Positions 34,658-43,342 of a DNA stretch of 64,000 nt are shown here, one piece after another. This DNA is from Tepidisphaeraceae bacterium (GTDB lineage: Bacteria; Planctomycetota; Phycisphaerae; Tepidisphaerales; Tepidisphaeraceae): positions 434,001 to 498,000 of the forward strand of contig DASYHQ010000018.1 of NCBI GenBank assembly GCA_035998445.1, written 5' to 3'. The notes under the pieces were generated by a model. The model was not told the DNA's origin. It searched no databases and was given only the letters and a program-made list of their open reading frames with translations. The stretch's first letter is position 1. Each line of letters begins with the position of its first letter. The translations under genes were made by a program, and so were the position numbers.

Positions 34658-36667
34658 TCAGCCCCCGACCGGAAACCAGTCCTCGATGGCTGTCCGGAGC
34701 GCGTTACCCCATCGGTCGACGTGATCCGGCGACGGTGGCTCGTCGCCTGCCGGGTCCCCTGATCTGTCGATCATGCCCAGAAAAGCGACCGCCGGTCGTC
34801 GATCGTGGAAGCGCACCAAGATTCGCTCATCCCCCTCGATGAGCAACTGCGTGCTACGAGCGTCCAAGCTCGGGGGAAAGTACAGCAAGACGGATAACGG
34901 GAGCGGGTCGGTTGAGGCGAGGTTGCTACCGGTCGTGCCGGCTAACCGCTTGTGCCCATGGGTGATTAGATGAGTCACCGTCGGCGCGAGGTCCGCGTGC
35001 GTGGTTGGCGTGGTAATCCGTCGCGGCCCAAGGGTGCCACCAGTTAGGAAGCACGGTGTTGCACACTGCGCTTCCGAGGGCTTGCTCCCGTGAAACAGCG
35101 CGCCATCGTCCCAAAGGGATTCACCGTGATCACCCGTGACGATGACGATCGTCTTAGTCAGGTCGATCGAATCGATGAGGTCAGCAATCACGTCATCGAT
35201 GAATGCCACCGCATTGAGGTACCGGTTGTTCAAGAGCTCTTGATGTTCGTCCCGCCGCAGTTTCAGCAACAGCGATTGACGGTCAGAAATCACCGGCCGG
35301 TGTCGCTCGTACGCGGGCGGGTACAGGTACGGGTAGTGAGTACTTGCAATGAAGAGGTTGACGAACTGCGGCGACGTGGCCGTCCAAAGTTGCTCACGCG
35401 TTGCAGCTGCAACATCGCGATCGAGTTGCGGCCATTCCAGATCTCCCAAGTGCCACTCCTTCTTGCCTACCTGCTCAACTCGATCGAACGTTAGCCCTAC
35501 CTTGATGTACTCGTCCATCCGCGCGAACTTTTCGTGCCGCATGCCCGACCGATACGTTCGCTCGTAGCCCCACGTGCGCAAGGCATTCATCCACGGCGAG
35601 GGTGCCCCCGCATTCAACGTCGCGTCGAAGAACAGCGAAGCACGACCATAGAGAAGCGTGAACAGCCCCATGTGCGACAAGTTCGACCCGGCATAGTGAC
35701 GGTCCAATCGCCAGCCACGATCGGCGATCGCCGACAGACGGGGCATGTGCTGGGGCGTCAGCATGTCGTGACGCCAGCTCTCTACCGTGATGAGAAGCAC
35801 GTGGGGCGGCGCGACATCCCCGGGTAACGGGCCGACCGTTTCCAGAAGCGGAGGCACGCTCAGCATGGGGAACACGCGCTCCGCCTCTGCCTTTGTGGCG
35901 TTAGTGAATGCAAGGCCGAATGGACTGTACTGCATCCGTGATTGCGCGTGCTCCACGTAGACAGGAGCCAAGGAAGCCATCGCCTCATCGAAGTGGGCGG
36001 GCCGTACTGATGTCACGAAGGCGACTGCCAACCGAACCACGAATAATGCAGCCGCCAAAGTTATGATGGTGGTGACGAGTCCACGACGATAGGCCGGACG
36101 GGCGTATCGCGTGACCGCCCGCGTCATACCAAAACAGAGCAGCACTACCAAGATGGCCAAGGCGATAGCTTGGACCACCGCGATTGCGAGTTCTCGCAGC
36201 AGTTCCCGCGTGCCACCCGCCCATTCGCCGACGTCCGGCTGCGTGAGCAAGGTGGCATACGTCATCACGCTGCGGCCGGTCAGCGTTTTGATCCGCACAT
36301 CGATCCCGAACCAAAGCAGGTAAAGCGACAATCCGGCCACTAGAAATGTCAAGGCAGTACGCCGCCGATGTAACCCGAATAATATGCCGCAGAGAATCAT
36401 CAGCGGAACAAGACGCACGATCGCGTCGCAGGCGAGACTGGCGATCGCCAACAAGCTACCGCTCATCGATAAGTGGGGCAGTCTCAGGTTGTTGGCAACA
36501 TGTTCGATGTGCCAGTGCGCGCCCACCGTCGCCACCAACAGCACTACCACAACAACTGCAACAATGTCATGTTTCGCTGCCCGGATAGCGGCGAGCAGCT
36601 TGTGGAACGCAAAATAAACTTGGCCCTTGGACAGAACAGGTATCCTATTCCGCAGATCGTCGGCCAC
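34658..36667 (-). CDS. Membrane sulfatase-like phosphoglycerol/phosphoethanolamine transferase (LtaS/PbgA-like)
   Basis: A 669-residue protein with five membrane helices (about 35-52, 68-98, 103-120, 158-180, 195-218) followed by a sulfatase-fold domain (about 290-560) outside the membrane. Metal-site motifs are LLITVESWRHDML (E296) and TGDHGESLWDDGALFHG. The nucleophile position, Thr in LtaS, appears to be Ser331 in AGSNLSHMGLFTLLYG. Related proteins move polar headgroups or act in outer-membrane lipid control. It starts with GTG after a tRNA terminator. The gene is less GC-rich in places than its neighbours. Substrate unknown. Confidence 0.78.
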   Translation of the reverse strand: MADDLRNRIPVLSKGQVYFAFHKLLAAIRAAKHDIVAVVVVVLLVATVGAHWHIEHVANNLRLPHLSMSGSLLAIASLACDAIVRLVPLMILCGILFGLHRRRTALTFLVAGLSLYLLWFGIDVRIKTLTGRSVMTYATLLTQPDVGEWAGGTRELLRELAIAVVQAIALAILVVLLCFGMTRAVTRYARPAYRRGLVTTIITLAAALFVVRLAVAFVTSVRPAHFDEAMASLAPVYVEHAQSRMQYSPFGLAFTNATKAEAERVFPMLSVPPLLETVGPLPGDVAPPHVLLITVESWRHDMLTPQHMPRLSAIADRGWRLDRHYAGSNLSHMGLFTLLYGRASLFFDATLNAGAPSPWMNALRTWGYERTYRSGMRHEKFARMDEYIKVGLTFDRVEQVGKKEWHLGDLEWPQLDRDVAAATREQLWTATSPQFVNLFIASTHYPYLYPPAYERHRPVISDRQSLLLKLRRDEHQELLNNRYLNAVAFIDDVIADLIDSIDLTKTIVIVTGDHGESLWDDGALFHGSKPSEAQCATPCFLTGGTLGPRRITTPTTHADLAPTVTHLITHGHKRLAGTTGSNLASTDPLPLSVLLYFPPSLDARSTQLLIEGDERILVRFHDRRPAVAFLGMIDRSGDPAGDEPPSPDHVDRWGNALRTAIEDWFPVGG

Positions 36668-36687
36668 AACGCGTACCCCAGTAAAGC

Positions 36688-36731
36688 AAAAGACCCCGAA
36701 TCCCTCGACTAGTCGAGGTTCGGGGTCTTTC
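36688..36731 (-). terminator. Rho-independent terminator after tRNA-Leu
   Basis: The arms AAAGACCCCGAA and TTCGGGGTCTTT pair around an inner CCTCGACTAGTCGAGG hairpin. It starts 4 nt past the 3' end of tRNA-Leu and ends with a T-rich stretch on the minus strand, just before the sulfatase-like gene. Confidence 0.85.
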
Positions 36732-36734
36732 TTA

Positions 36735-36818
36735 TGCGGCTGAGAGGAGTTGAACCTCCACTCGGTTACCCGAACTAGAACCTGAATCTAGCGCGTCTGC
36801 CAATTCCGCCACAGCCGC
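36735..36818 (-). tRNA. tRNA-Leu (anticodon CAG)
   Basis: An 84-nt class II tRNA on the minus strand. The acceptor stem is GCGGCTG/CAGCCGC, the anticodon loop is TTCAGGT in stem CTAGA/TCTAG, the variable arm (TTCGGGTAACCCGA) is long, and the T-arm has GTTCAACTC. The discriminator is A. CCA is not encoded. Confidence 0.95.
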
Positions 36819-36886
36819 GGCAGTTGGAGGGACGAAGATAATCGATTCGTTAAAAGTGTCAAGGCGGCGGTAGGCAACGCCTGCGT

Positions 36887-38011
36887 CTACTTCGCCGGGG
36901 CCATCGTCTTGAACAGATCGGCGTTGCACTTGGTCTTCTGCAAAGCGTCGATCAGCGATTTCGTGGCCTGAGCGGGCGGCATGTTCATCAAATGCCGGCG
37001 GATCGTGCGGGTGGCGGCCAGGGTGCGCTCGTCGAGCAGCTTTTCCTCCTTGCGGGTGCCGCTGGAGGAGACGTCGATGGCGGGGAAGATCCGCTGGTCC
37101 GACAGCTTGCGGTCCAGCGTCAGTTCCATGTTGCCGGTGCCCTTGAACTCCTCGAAGATCACCTTGTCCATGGCGCTGCCGGTGTCGACAAGGCAGGTCG
37201 CGATGATCGTCAGGCTGCCGCCGTTCTCGATCTTGCGGGCGGCGCCGAAGAGCTTCTTGGGGATTTCCAAGGCGCGATTGTCGAGCCCGCCCGTCATGGT
37301 GCGACCGCCCTGCCGACCGCCGCTGTTGAACGCCCGGCCAAGGCGCGTCAGCGAATCCAGCAGCACGACGACGTCGTGGCCAAATTCCACCTGGCGCTTG
37401 CAGCGTTCGATGACCAGCTGGGCCAAGTCGAGGTGCTTCTCGATTGAATTGTCGTTGCTGGAAGCGTAGACGGTGCCCGGCACGTTGCGCTTCATGTCCG
37501 TCACCTCTTCCGGCCGTTCGTCGACCAGAAGCAGCATCAACTGCACGTTCGGGTAGTTGGCCGCGATGCCACGGGCGATGTTCTGCAGCAAAATCGTCTT
37601 GCCCGTGCGCGGCGGCGCGACGATCAGACCCCGCTGGCCGAAGCCGATAGGGGTCAGGATGTCGATTGCGCGCGTCGTCACCTCGTCGGCGGAGTGTTCG
37701 AGCTTCAGCTGGGGCTCGGGGTCGAGCGCGGTGGAATCGTAGATGCCGATCTTGTCGTGCCACTCGTCGACCGGGCGGTTCTCGATCGCTTCGATCTTGC
37801 TGAGCGCCCGCCCGCGCGGCGTGCCCTTCAGCAGCAGGCCCGGCTTCAGGCGTAAATCGCGAATCACGTTGCGCGGCACCACGTAGTTGCCCTTGGCGGG
37901 GCGCAATGGGAAGGCCGGGTCGCGAAGCTCGCCATCGCGGCGGTCGTCGACGACGGACAACAGGCCTTCCACGACGGATGACGAGACGGCGGACGGTTGA
38001 GTGGTCTGCAT
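36887..38011 (-). CDS. rho: Transcription termination factor Rho
   Basis: A hexameric RNA helicase that ends transcription. The 374-residue product is shorter than the 419-residue E. coli protein and lacks an extended N-terminal domain. The RNA-binding fold is at about 35-85; Walker A is VAPPRTGKT at 131-139; LVDERPEEVTDM and the Walker B region VVLLDSLTRLGRAFN follow. The R-loop/Q-loop part (GTGNMELTLDRKLSDQRIFPAIDV) is intact. The segment equivalent to ASTFDEPPERH reads ASSNDNSIEKHL. It is divergent from the yqeY-like gene. Confidence 0.96.
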   Translation of the reverse strand: MQTTQPSAVSSSVVEGLLSVVDDRRDGELRDPAFPLRPAKGNYVVPRNVIRDLRLKPGLLLKGTPRGRALSKIEAIENRPVDEWHDKIGIYDSTALDPEPQLKLEHSADEVTTRAIDILTPIGFGQRGLIVAPPRTGKTILLQNIARGIAANYPNVQLMLLLVDERPEEVTDMKRNVPGTVYASSNDNSIEKHLDLAQLVIERCKRQVEFGHDVVVLLDSLTRLGRAFNSGGRQGGRTMTGGLDNRALEIPKKLFGAARKIENGGSLTIIATCLVDTGSAMDKVIFEEFKGTGNMELTLDRKLSDQRIFPAIDVSSSGTRKEEKLLDERTLAATRTIRRHLMNMPPAQATKSLIDALQKTKCNADLFKTMAPAK

Positions 38012-38137
38012 GAAGCGGTACTCTTGCGGAAACGGGAATCTGCGGCGCGTGGTGGCGACCCCCGATGAGGACGCTACGATAGTCGCAGCACAGCGCTATC
38101 GCCAATCACCGCCATTTACATGGACGCCGGAGGACAA

Positions 38138-38572
38138 ATGGACCTGCTCGCCAAGCTAACCGAAGACATGAAGGCCGCGATGAAGTCGGGGCAGAAGGAC
38201 CGGTTGTCGGTCATTCGTATGCTTCTCGCGGACGTCAAGATCATCGACCTCTCCCCCAAGCCGATCACGCCCGAGCAGGCCGTAGAAGCATACGCCAAGA
38301 AGCTGCGCAAGAGCAAGGACGAGTACGAAAAGATCGGCCGGACCGAAGAGGCCGCCAAAATCGCTACAGAAATCACCGTAGTCGAGGAATACCTGCCCAA
38401 GCGAGCCGACGCCGCCCAAACCGAACAGCTGGTCGACACCTTCCTGGCCGCCAATAGCTTCACCGAAAAGCAGGTCGGCCAGGCGATGGGCGCGTTCATG
38501 AAGCAGCACGGCACCGCGGTTGACCCGGAAATTGTCAACCCGATCATCCGGCAGAAACTGGCCGGCAAGTGA
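38138..38572 (+). CDS. GatB/YqeY domain protein
   Basis: A 144-residue helical protein of the YqeY family, related to the C-terminal tRNA-contacting domain of the amidotransferase subunit GatB. Motifs are LTEDMKAAMKSGQKDRLSVI at the N-terminus, EEYLPKRADAAQTEQLV in the middle and GQAMGAFMKQHGTAVDPEIV near the end. ATG 38138 has GGAGGA 5 nt upstream and starts the conserved region, so it was preferred to an ATG six codons earlier. The cellular role of the family is unclear; an aid to tRNA-dependent amidation is a common guess. Confidence 0.92.
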   Translation: MDLLAKLTEDMKAAMKSGQKDRLSVIRMLLADVKIIDLSPKPITPEQAVEAYAKKLRKSKDEYEKIGRTEEAAKIATEITVVEEYLPKRADAAQTEQLVDTFLAANSFTEKQVGQAMGAFMKQHGTAVDPEIVNPIIRQKLAGK

Positions 38573-38576
38573 ATCC

Positions 38577-38625
38577 CTCCGGCCCCTCTCCCGGTACTCC
38601 GGGGGAGGCTGGGTGGGGGTGATTC
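38577..38625. repeat. CCCTCTCCCGG-type hairpin, second copy
   Basis: The hairpin CCTCTCCCGG/CCGGGGGAGG around TACT is followed by the tail GGCTGGGTGGGGGTGATT. That matches the 45036-45165 element and the palindrome at 13098-13135. It starts 5 nt after the yqeY-like stop. Confidence 0.72.
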
Positions 38626-38659
38626 GAATGGGCAAGGCCCCAAACCCGAACGACCAATC

Positions 38660-38775
38660 AATGACCAAGCCCCAATGCCAAACAAATGACCAATTCCCAA
38701 TGACCCATGAAGGCCGCGGCATCCGCTTGGTCATTGGGCATTGGAATTTTGTTGGTCATTGGGGCTTGGTCATTT
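38660..38775. repeat. Long inverted repeat of the AATGACCAA family
   Basis: The left arm 38660-38705 and right arm 38729-38775 are near-complementary over about 46 bp, built from repeated AATGACCAA/TTGGTCATT words. Short relatives occur at 44236-44340 and 52495-52602. The base composition is AT-rich against the surrounding genes. It ends 41 nt before the peroxiredoxin start and may hold or disturb its promoter. Confidence 0.85.
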
Positions 38776-38815
38776 GATCGATTACAGTCGCACCTTCAAC
38801 ACGGAGCTACCAACA

Positions 38816-39304
<489 letters not shown>

Positions 39305-39423
39305 ATCCTGCTTTTTCGTTTGCTATTGTCTCGATTTGCGGGCGAGCTTTCGTATAGTGGTGCGGTCCGGGTGTCATGCCCGTCTTAAACGCAAACGAAC
39401 AGACCGAATCAGGAGTCATCATC

Positions 39424-39702
39424 ATGGCCAAGAAAGAACCCGCAAAGAAGCCCGCCGCCGCCGCCAAGGCCGCCCCCAAGAGCACCAAGGCCAGCACGAC
39501 GACCGTGCGCAACACGGCCGTCCCCAAGGCCCCCAAGGCCAAGTCCGCCGTCGCCGTCGCCGCCAGCACCACCGCTGCCACGATCGCGCCGACGTACGAC
39601 CAGATCTGCAAGCGCGCCTACGAGCTCTACACCGCCGGCACCCCCGGCACCGAAGCCGACCACTGGTTCCAGGCCGAGCGCGAGCTGAGCCAGGGCGTGT
39701 AA
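39424..39702 (+). CDS. DUF2934 protein with Lys/Ala-rich N-terminus
   Basis: A 92-residue protein in two parts. Residues 1-55 are rich in Ala, Lys, Pro and Thr (AKKEPAKKPAAAAKAAPKS), like histone H1 tails. Residues 58-92 hold the DUF2934 motif (ICKRAYELYTAGTPGTEADH, then WFQAERELSQG). The start at 39424 follows AGGAG. DUF2934 has no known function; the basic tail suggests nucleic-acid contact. A TATAGT box lies 74 nt upstream without a clear -35 partner. Confidence 0.82.
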   Translation: MAKKEPAKKPAAAAKAAPKSTKASTTTVRNTAVPKAPKAKSAVAVAASTTAATIAPTYDQICKRAYELYTAGTPGTEADHWFQAERELSQGV

Positions 39703-39767
39703 GACGCCTCGTCCAGCGACAGTTGTAATCCTGAGAGGGTGTAAAGAAGATTGCCGCGTCCGCTCCG

Positions 39768-39908
39768 ACCGTGGCATGGGCGTCTCGCCCATGCATGTCG
39801 CGAGGCCAGAAGACTGGATTAACGTCTGCGGCCTGGTCGGCGCAGCGGCCCACAAATGTCGCATTCCGTGCCAGTCCACAAGCATGGGCGAGACGCCCAT
39901 GCCACGGT
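39768..39908. repeat. Family A element (141 nt), copy 4, nested in an older inverted repeat
   Basis: The left arm 39768-39797 is identical to the left arm of copy 1; the right arm is 39882-39908. Its centre shares GCAGCGGCCCACAAATGTCGC and CCAGTCCAC blocks with copy 6. It is flanked by the complementary arms 39723-39742 and 39935-39954 (18 of 20 matching), so it appears to have inserted into another element. Confidence 0.9.
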
Positions 39909-39956
39909 AAAGGCGAGCGAGAGTGTGCTCTCCCACACCCTTTCAGGATGACAATC

Positions 39957-40255
39957 GAGCTTGGGGCGAGCGTCCTACAAAGTTAGCAGCGCGTTCAGGG
40001 GAATCACCCATACCGCTTCCTTGTTGAACGGCGGATCGTTTCGCCGATGTCTACCGCATGGCCGGCGCAGGTGAACCTGCGGTTGTGGTCGCGATGCGCC
40101 ACCCGTGGCCGGCCATGGAGCCTTCGCGTCCACCGGGTCACCGGTGACCGTCCGCCTCACGGTTGTGCCCGCTTCCTTTGCGTTCTCGGCCGATTTCGGG
40201 AGAATGCCTCTGCCCGACCCCGACGACCGCGTCGCAGATCGGGCCAAACGCGCTG
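39957..40255. other. Rest of the 39703-40255 gap
   Basis: After the nested repeats this stretch shows no conserved frame. It contains inverted GGCCGGCC-like patches and the upstream region of the cyclotransferase-like gene. No promoter could be called. Confidence 0.4.
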
Positions 40256-40771
40256 ATGTGGTACTTCGCCTACGGGTCCAACCTCAATAGCCGAGCCGTC
40301 GCGGAGTGGTGCCGACATTTCGGGTACCGTCCGCCGTCGCTTAAGCCCGGCCGGCCGGCGGTCCTGGACAACTACCGCCTCAGCTTCCCCATCTACAGCG
40401 ACTACTACGGTGGCGGCATCGCCGACATCGTCTACGACCCCGGCAAGTACGTCGCCGGCGCCGTCTTCGAGATCACCGACGCCGACGCCAAAATCCTCGA
40501 CCAGAAGATCGACCGCCGCCTCGAAGGCGACCGCGAGGTCGGCCTCTACCAGCGCATCGAGATCAAGGTCGCCCTCCTCGGCAAGCCTGACAAGATCACC
40601 GCCATGACCTACCAGGGCGTGAGCGTCGAACGCTACCACATCCCGCCGACCAAGCATTACATGGACCTGGTCATCCAAGGGGCTTATGGGTTTGGCTTAT
40701 CGATGATGTGGATCGCGTATTTGCAGAGCTTCAGCACCCAGGTGGGACGAAAGCCCAGACCGCCTGTGTAG
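40256..40771 (+). CDS. Gamma-glutamylcyclotransferase-like protein
   Basis: A 171-residue protein beginning MWYFAYGSNLNSRAVAEWC, the phosphate-binding YGSNL loop of the GGCT fold. The expected later features are GAVFEITDADAKILDQKID and an acidic active-site position in the DRRLEGDREVGLYQRI stretch. GGCT-like enzymes release 5-oxoproline from gamma-glutamyl amines or related adducts. The frame is open upstream, but ATG 40256 begins the domain. Substrate unknown. Confidence 0.82.
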   Translation: MWYFAYGSNLNSRAVAEWCRHFGYRPPSLKPGRPAVLDNYRLSFPIYSDYYGGGIADIVYDPGKYVAGAVFEITDADAKILDQKIDRRLEGDREVGLYQRIEIKVALLGKPDKITAMTYQGVSVERYHIPPTKHYMDLVIQGAYGFGLSMMWIAYLQSFSTQVGRKPRPPV

Positions 40772-40940
40772 GCGCAAGTCAGCAAAACTGCCGTCCCGGC
40801 CATTCGTCGAAGCGAAGACGTGGGCTGAAGTTCACCTTACGGGATTGGCACGTCGGGCGCTGTCCGTGGTGAACCCATGCAAGTTCCGTATGATGCGAAC
40901 AGAGGTTCGTTTCTTCGGGTGAATCAGGATCAGGAGCCGC

Positions 40941-41150
40941 ATGAAGTACTTAGCGATCACGTTGCTTGGATTTGGTTTAGTAGCCTTGTTCGCGTTCTAC
41001 CTTGGGGCGATCAAGGGCGAGATCAAGTGGGACGCCGACAAGCCGCTCACCGGCCAGCAAGCCCGCACGGTCGGCATCATCAGCCTCATCGTGGGCCTCA
41101 TCATGATCGCGGCTGGCGGTTTCCTGGCGATGCGCGTTCTTGGCGCATAA
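40941..41150 (+). CDS. Small membrane protein, two helices
   Basis: A 69-residue protein with hydrophobic helices at about 3-23 (LAITLLGFGLVALFAFYLGA) and 45-66, joined by a polar loop (KGEIKWDADKPLTGQQAR). AGGAG 6 nt before the ATG supports it. No family recognised; it may be a helper subunit or stress membrane peptide. No conserved residues indicate chemistry. Confidence 0.72.
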   Translation: MKYLAITLLGFGLVALFAFYLGAIKGEIKWDADKPLTGQQARTVGIISLIVGLIMIAAGGFLAMRVLGA

Positions 41151-41408
41151 GTTTGTACTTTTGCACACCGCTGCCGGAGGCACCGCCCGTCAATCCGCGG
41201 GCCACCGGCGACTGTTGCACTCGATCTGACACCTCCCTCCAAAACCGCCGCGCCGCGGCGTCAAATTCCCTTACAAGCCCTTCCGGCGCCCACGGCCAAA
41301 CGTCTGCGGCATTGAAGTTATGGCCCGTCGCCTCAGGGTAGATCACCCATTAGAATCGCCTCGGCGGGACGTGCGGGACGTCCGATCCAAGTCGAAGGGA
41401 GCGACGTG

Positions 41409-42416
41409 ATGAGCGCGGGCAAGAAGGAACGCGACCGGATCAAGCGGCGGACGAAGCAGCAGCAGTTGCGCAAGGCGCGCCAGCGCAGCCCGCTGGACGG
41501 GCTGCGGCCGGGCGAGGGGACGCTGCGGATGTACATGCAGAAGGATTGGAAGCCGTACCGACAGGCCTCGATCTTCGCGGTGCGCGAGGTGAAGGGAAGA
41601 CGGATCACCGTCGGCTTCCTCGTCGACCAGGGCGTGGCCGGGCTGAAGGACGCCTGGATGATGACCGACGTGACGACGGCCGAGTTCAACGACATCCTGC
41701 GGCAGGCGGGCGAGATCACGCCCATCGGCCCGTGCGACCCCGACGCCGCCCGCGCGTTGATCGCCGGCGCGATCCGCTTCGCGACGCAGTACGGGTTTCG
41801 CCTGCCGGCCAACCTGGACAAGGCACTGAAGGTGATCGACGGCGTCGGCGACTGGCGGCAGGCGGACGTGTCCGAGTTCGTTCCCGAGTTCGCCGGATCG
41901 ATGCGCGACCTGCGGGCACGCTGCATCGGTGAGTCGCCCGAGTCGTTCCTGTCGCGCGACGACGTGACGTTCATCATCGACAACGCCGCCCCGAGCCTGA
42001 TCGACGAGGAAGCGGAGTACGCCGACGACGCCGACGAGCTGGACGCGGTGAAAGAGATGGTCAAAGCGATGCGGGCGATGAACGACGCGATGGTCGCCTC
42101 GGTCGAGCGGTGGTGCGACGAGACCGGCCAGACGCCCCACCCGCAACTGGCCGACGCGGTGAACCTGAAGTTGATGGCGGCGTTCGACCAACTTCGGCAA
42201 ATGCCCCCACCGGCGGAGGAGGAAGCGTTCGATCCCGACGCCATCCCGTTTCCCGACCCCACTCCCGCGCTCGAGCGAGAGCTAATGAACATCGCCGAAC
42301 CCGAGCGCCCGGCCCTGCGCGCGGCGCTCGAGCAAATCCGCCAATTCAACGAGGCGAACCCCGAGCCTTTCGACATGGACGGGGACGGGGAAACGGCCCC
42401 GTGGGATCGGAACTGA
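41409..42416 (+). CDS. Protein of unknown function, 335 residues
   Basis: Not recognised. The N-terminus is very basic (KKERDRIKRRTKQQQLRKAR), then a mixed alpha/beta part of about 45-190 with VREVKGRRITVGFLVDQG, TAEFNDILRQAGE and AIRFATQYGFRLP. An acidic middle (ESPESF...DDADEL, about 175-220) and helical Met/Glu-rich tail follow, ending in Asp/Gly residues. There are no membrane segments or cysteine clusters. ATG 41409 follows AAGGGAG; GTG 41406 is in frame. The basic start suggests RNA or DNA binding, but this is a guess. Confidence 0.78.
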   Translation: MSAGKKERDRIKRRTKQQQLRKARQRSPLDGLRPGEGTLRMYMQKDWKPYRQASIFAVREVKGRRITVGFLVDQGVAGLKDAWMMTDVTTAEFNDILRQAGEITPIGPCDPDAARALIAGAIRFATQYGFRLPANLDKALKVIDGVGDWRQADVSEFVPEFAGSMRDLRARCIGESPESFLSRDDVTFIIDNAAPSLIDEEAEYADDADELDAVKEMVKAMRAMNDAMVASVERWCDETGQTPHPQLADAVNLKLMAAFDQLRQMPPPAEEEAFDPDAIPFPDPTPALERELMNIAEPERPALRAALEQIRQFNEANPEPFDMDGDGETAPWDRN

Positions 42417-42539
42417 AAGTGCTTTCAAGAAACAACCGTGCCACCGGCGGCTTGCCTGCCCGTGTCCTCGTGATGCAGAGACTTGCACGGGTGGCGCACG
42501 GATGGTGGCGCCCGCCAAGGAAACAAGAGCGAGTTAACC

Positions 42540-43160
42540 ATGCGACTATCGAAGATTCTTCTTGCCGCCATCGTCGGCGCTATCTCAGTGGTTCCGCAAC
42601 AGCTGGCGGTCGCGCAGGCGCCGACGTCGCAACCAACGACGTCCGCCGTCGTGTACGAGACGCCCGAAGCGGTCGTTCTTGCCGCTCGGAATGCGAATAA
42701 GACGGGCGACCACGTGGCCGAGATCGATTGCTATAGTCCGGCAGGTCACGCGGCCATCGCCCGGGTGCTCATGTGGATGATCGCGTCGCCGCCGACGACG
42801 CAGTCGGCCACGCAACCGATCAACCCCGACCGAGCGGCGTTCGAGGCAAGGCATGGCCTTGATCGCCGGGCACAGAAGCCGGGCGAATCGCGTGACGACT
42901 TCGCCAAGCGCCTCGTGGATGAACTCCCCGACAAGCGCGCGTTCCTGCTCGACTTCATGACTAAACAGCCCCCCCGCCGCCGCCCGACCAGTCAGCCCGC
43001 CGGACCGCTGCAACTGCAGGACGTGACGATCGACCCTTCCGGCACCACCGCCACCGCAAAGCTGGTCCGCAAGGGCCGCGACGGGTCGACGATGTCGCAG
43101 GAGGTCAAGTTCGAGAAGATCGACGGCTCCTGGCGCATCGCAACGATGATGATGTACTGA
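42540..43160 (+). CDS. Exported protein of unknown function (NTF2-like C-terminal part)
   Basis: A 206-residue protein with a signal peptide (MRLSKILLAAIVGAISVV, cut after about residue 26, AVAQA). The mature part has a helix-rich region with a PTTQSATQP linker, then a C-terminal segment (TATAKLVRKGRDGSTMSQEV...DGSWRIATMMM) like the last strands of NTF2-like or DUF4878 domains. It would act in the periplasm or cell envelope. The start was set at the signal peptide. No ligand site is recognisable. Confidence 0.72.
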   Translation: MRLSKILLAAIVGAISVVPQQLAVAQAPTSQPTTSAVVYETPEAVVLAARNANKTGDHVAEIDCYSPAGHAAIARVLMWMIASPPTTQSATQPINPDRAAFEARHGLDRRAQKPGESRDDFAKRLVDELPDKRAFLLDFMTKQPPRRRPTSQPAGPLQLQDVTIDPSGTTATAKLVRKGRDGSTMSQEVKFEKIDGSWRIATMMMY

Positions 43161-43167
43161 ACCCGCT

Positions 43168-43320
43168 GGGTGCCATAGGCGGTGCGCCGCCCGTGTCCCC
43201 GTGGCACGGGTTTTCAACCCGTGTCTTCGCTGCAGAACACGGGATGCAAACCCGTGCCACTTCAAACTGACCCACTACCGGCAGCCGAGTGCCACGGGCG
43301 GTACGCCGCCCGTGTCTTCG
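43168..43320. repeat. Repeat cluster: GTGGCACGGGTT inverted repeat with flanking direct copies
   Basis: A 60-nt inverted repeat (43201-43260) has arms GTGGCACGGGTTTTCAACCC and its inverse. It is flanked by two direct copies of a GTGCCA-GGCGGT-CGCCGCCCGTGTC block at about 43168-43199 and 43288-43318. It fills the gap between the exported protein and the methyltransferase. Confidence 0.78.
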
Positions 43321-43342
43321 ATCTGAGCTCGGAACACGGCGG

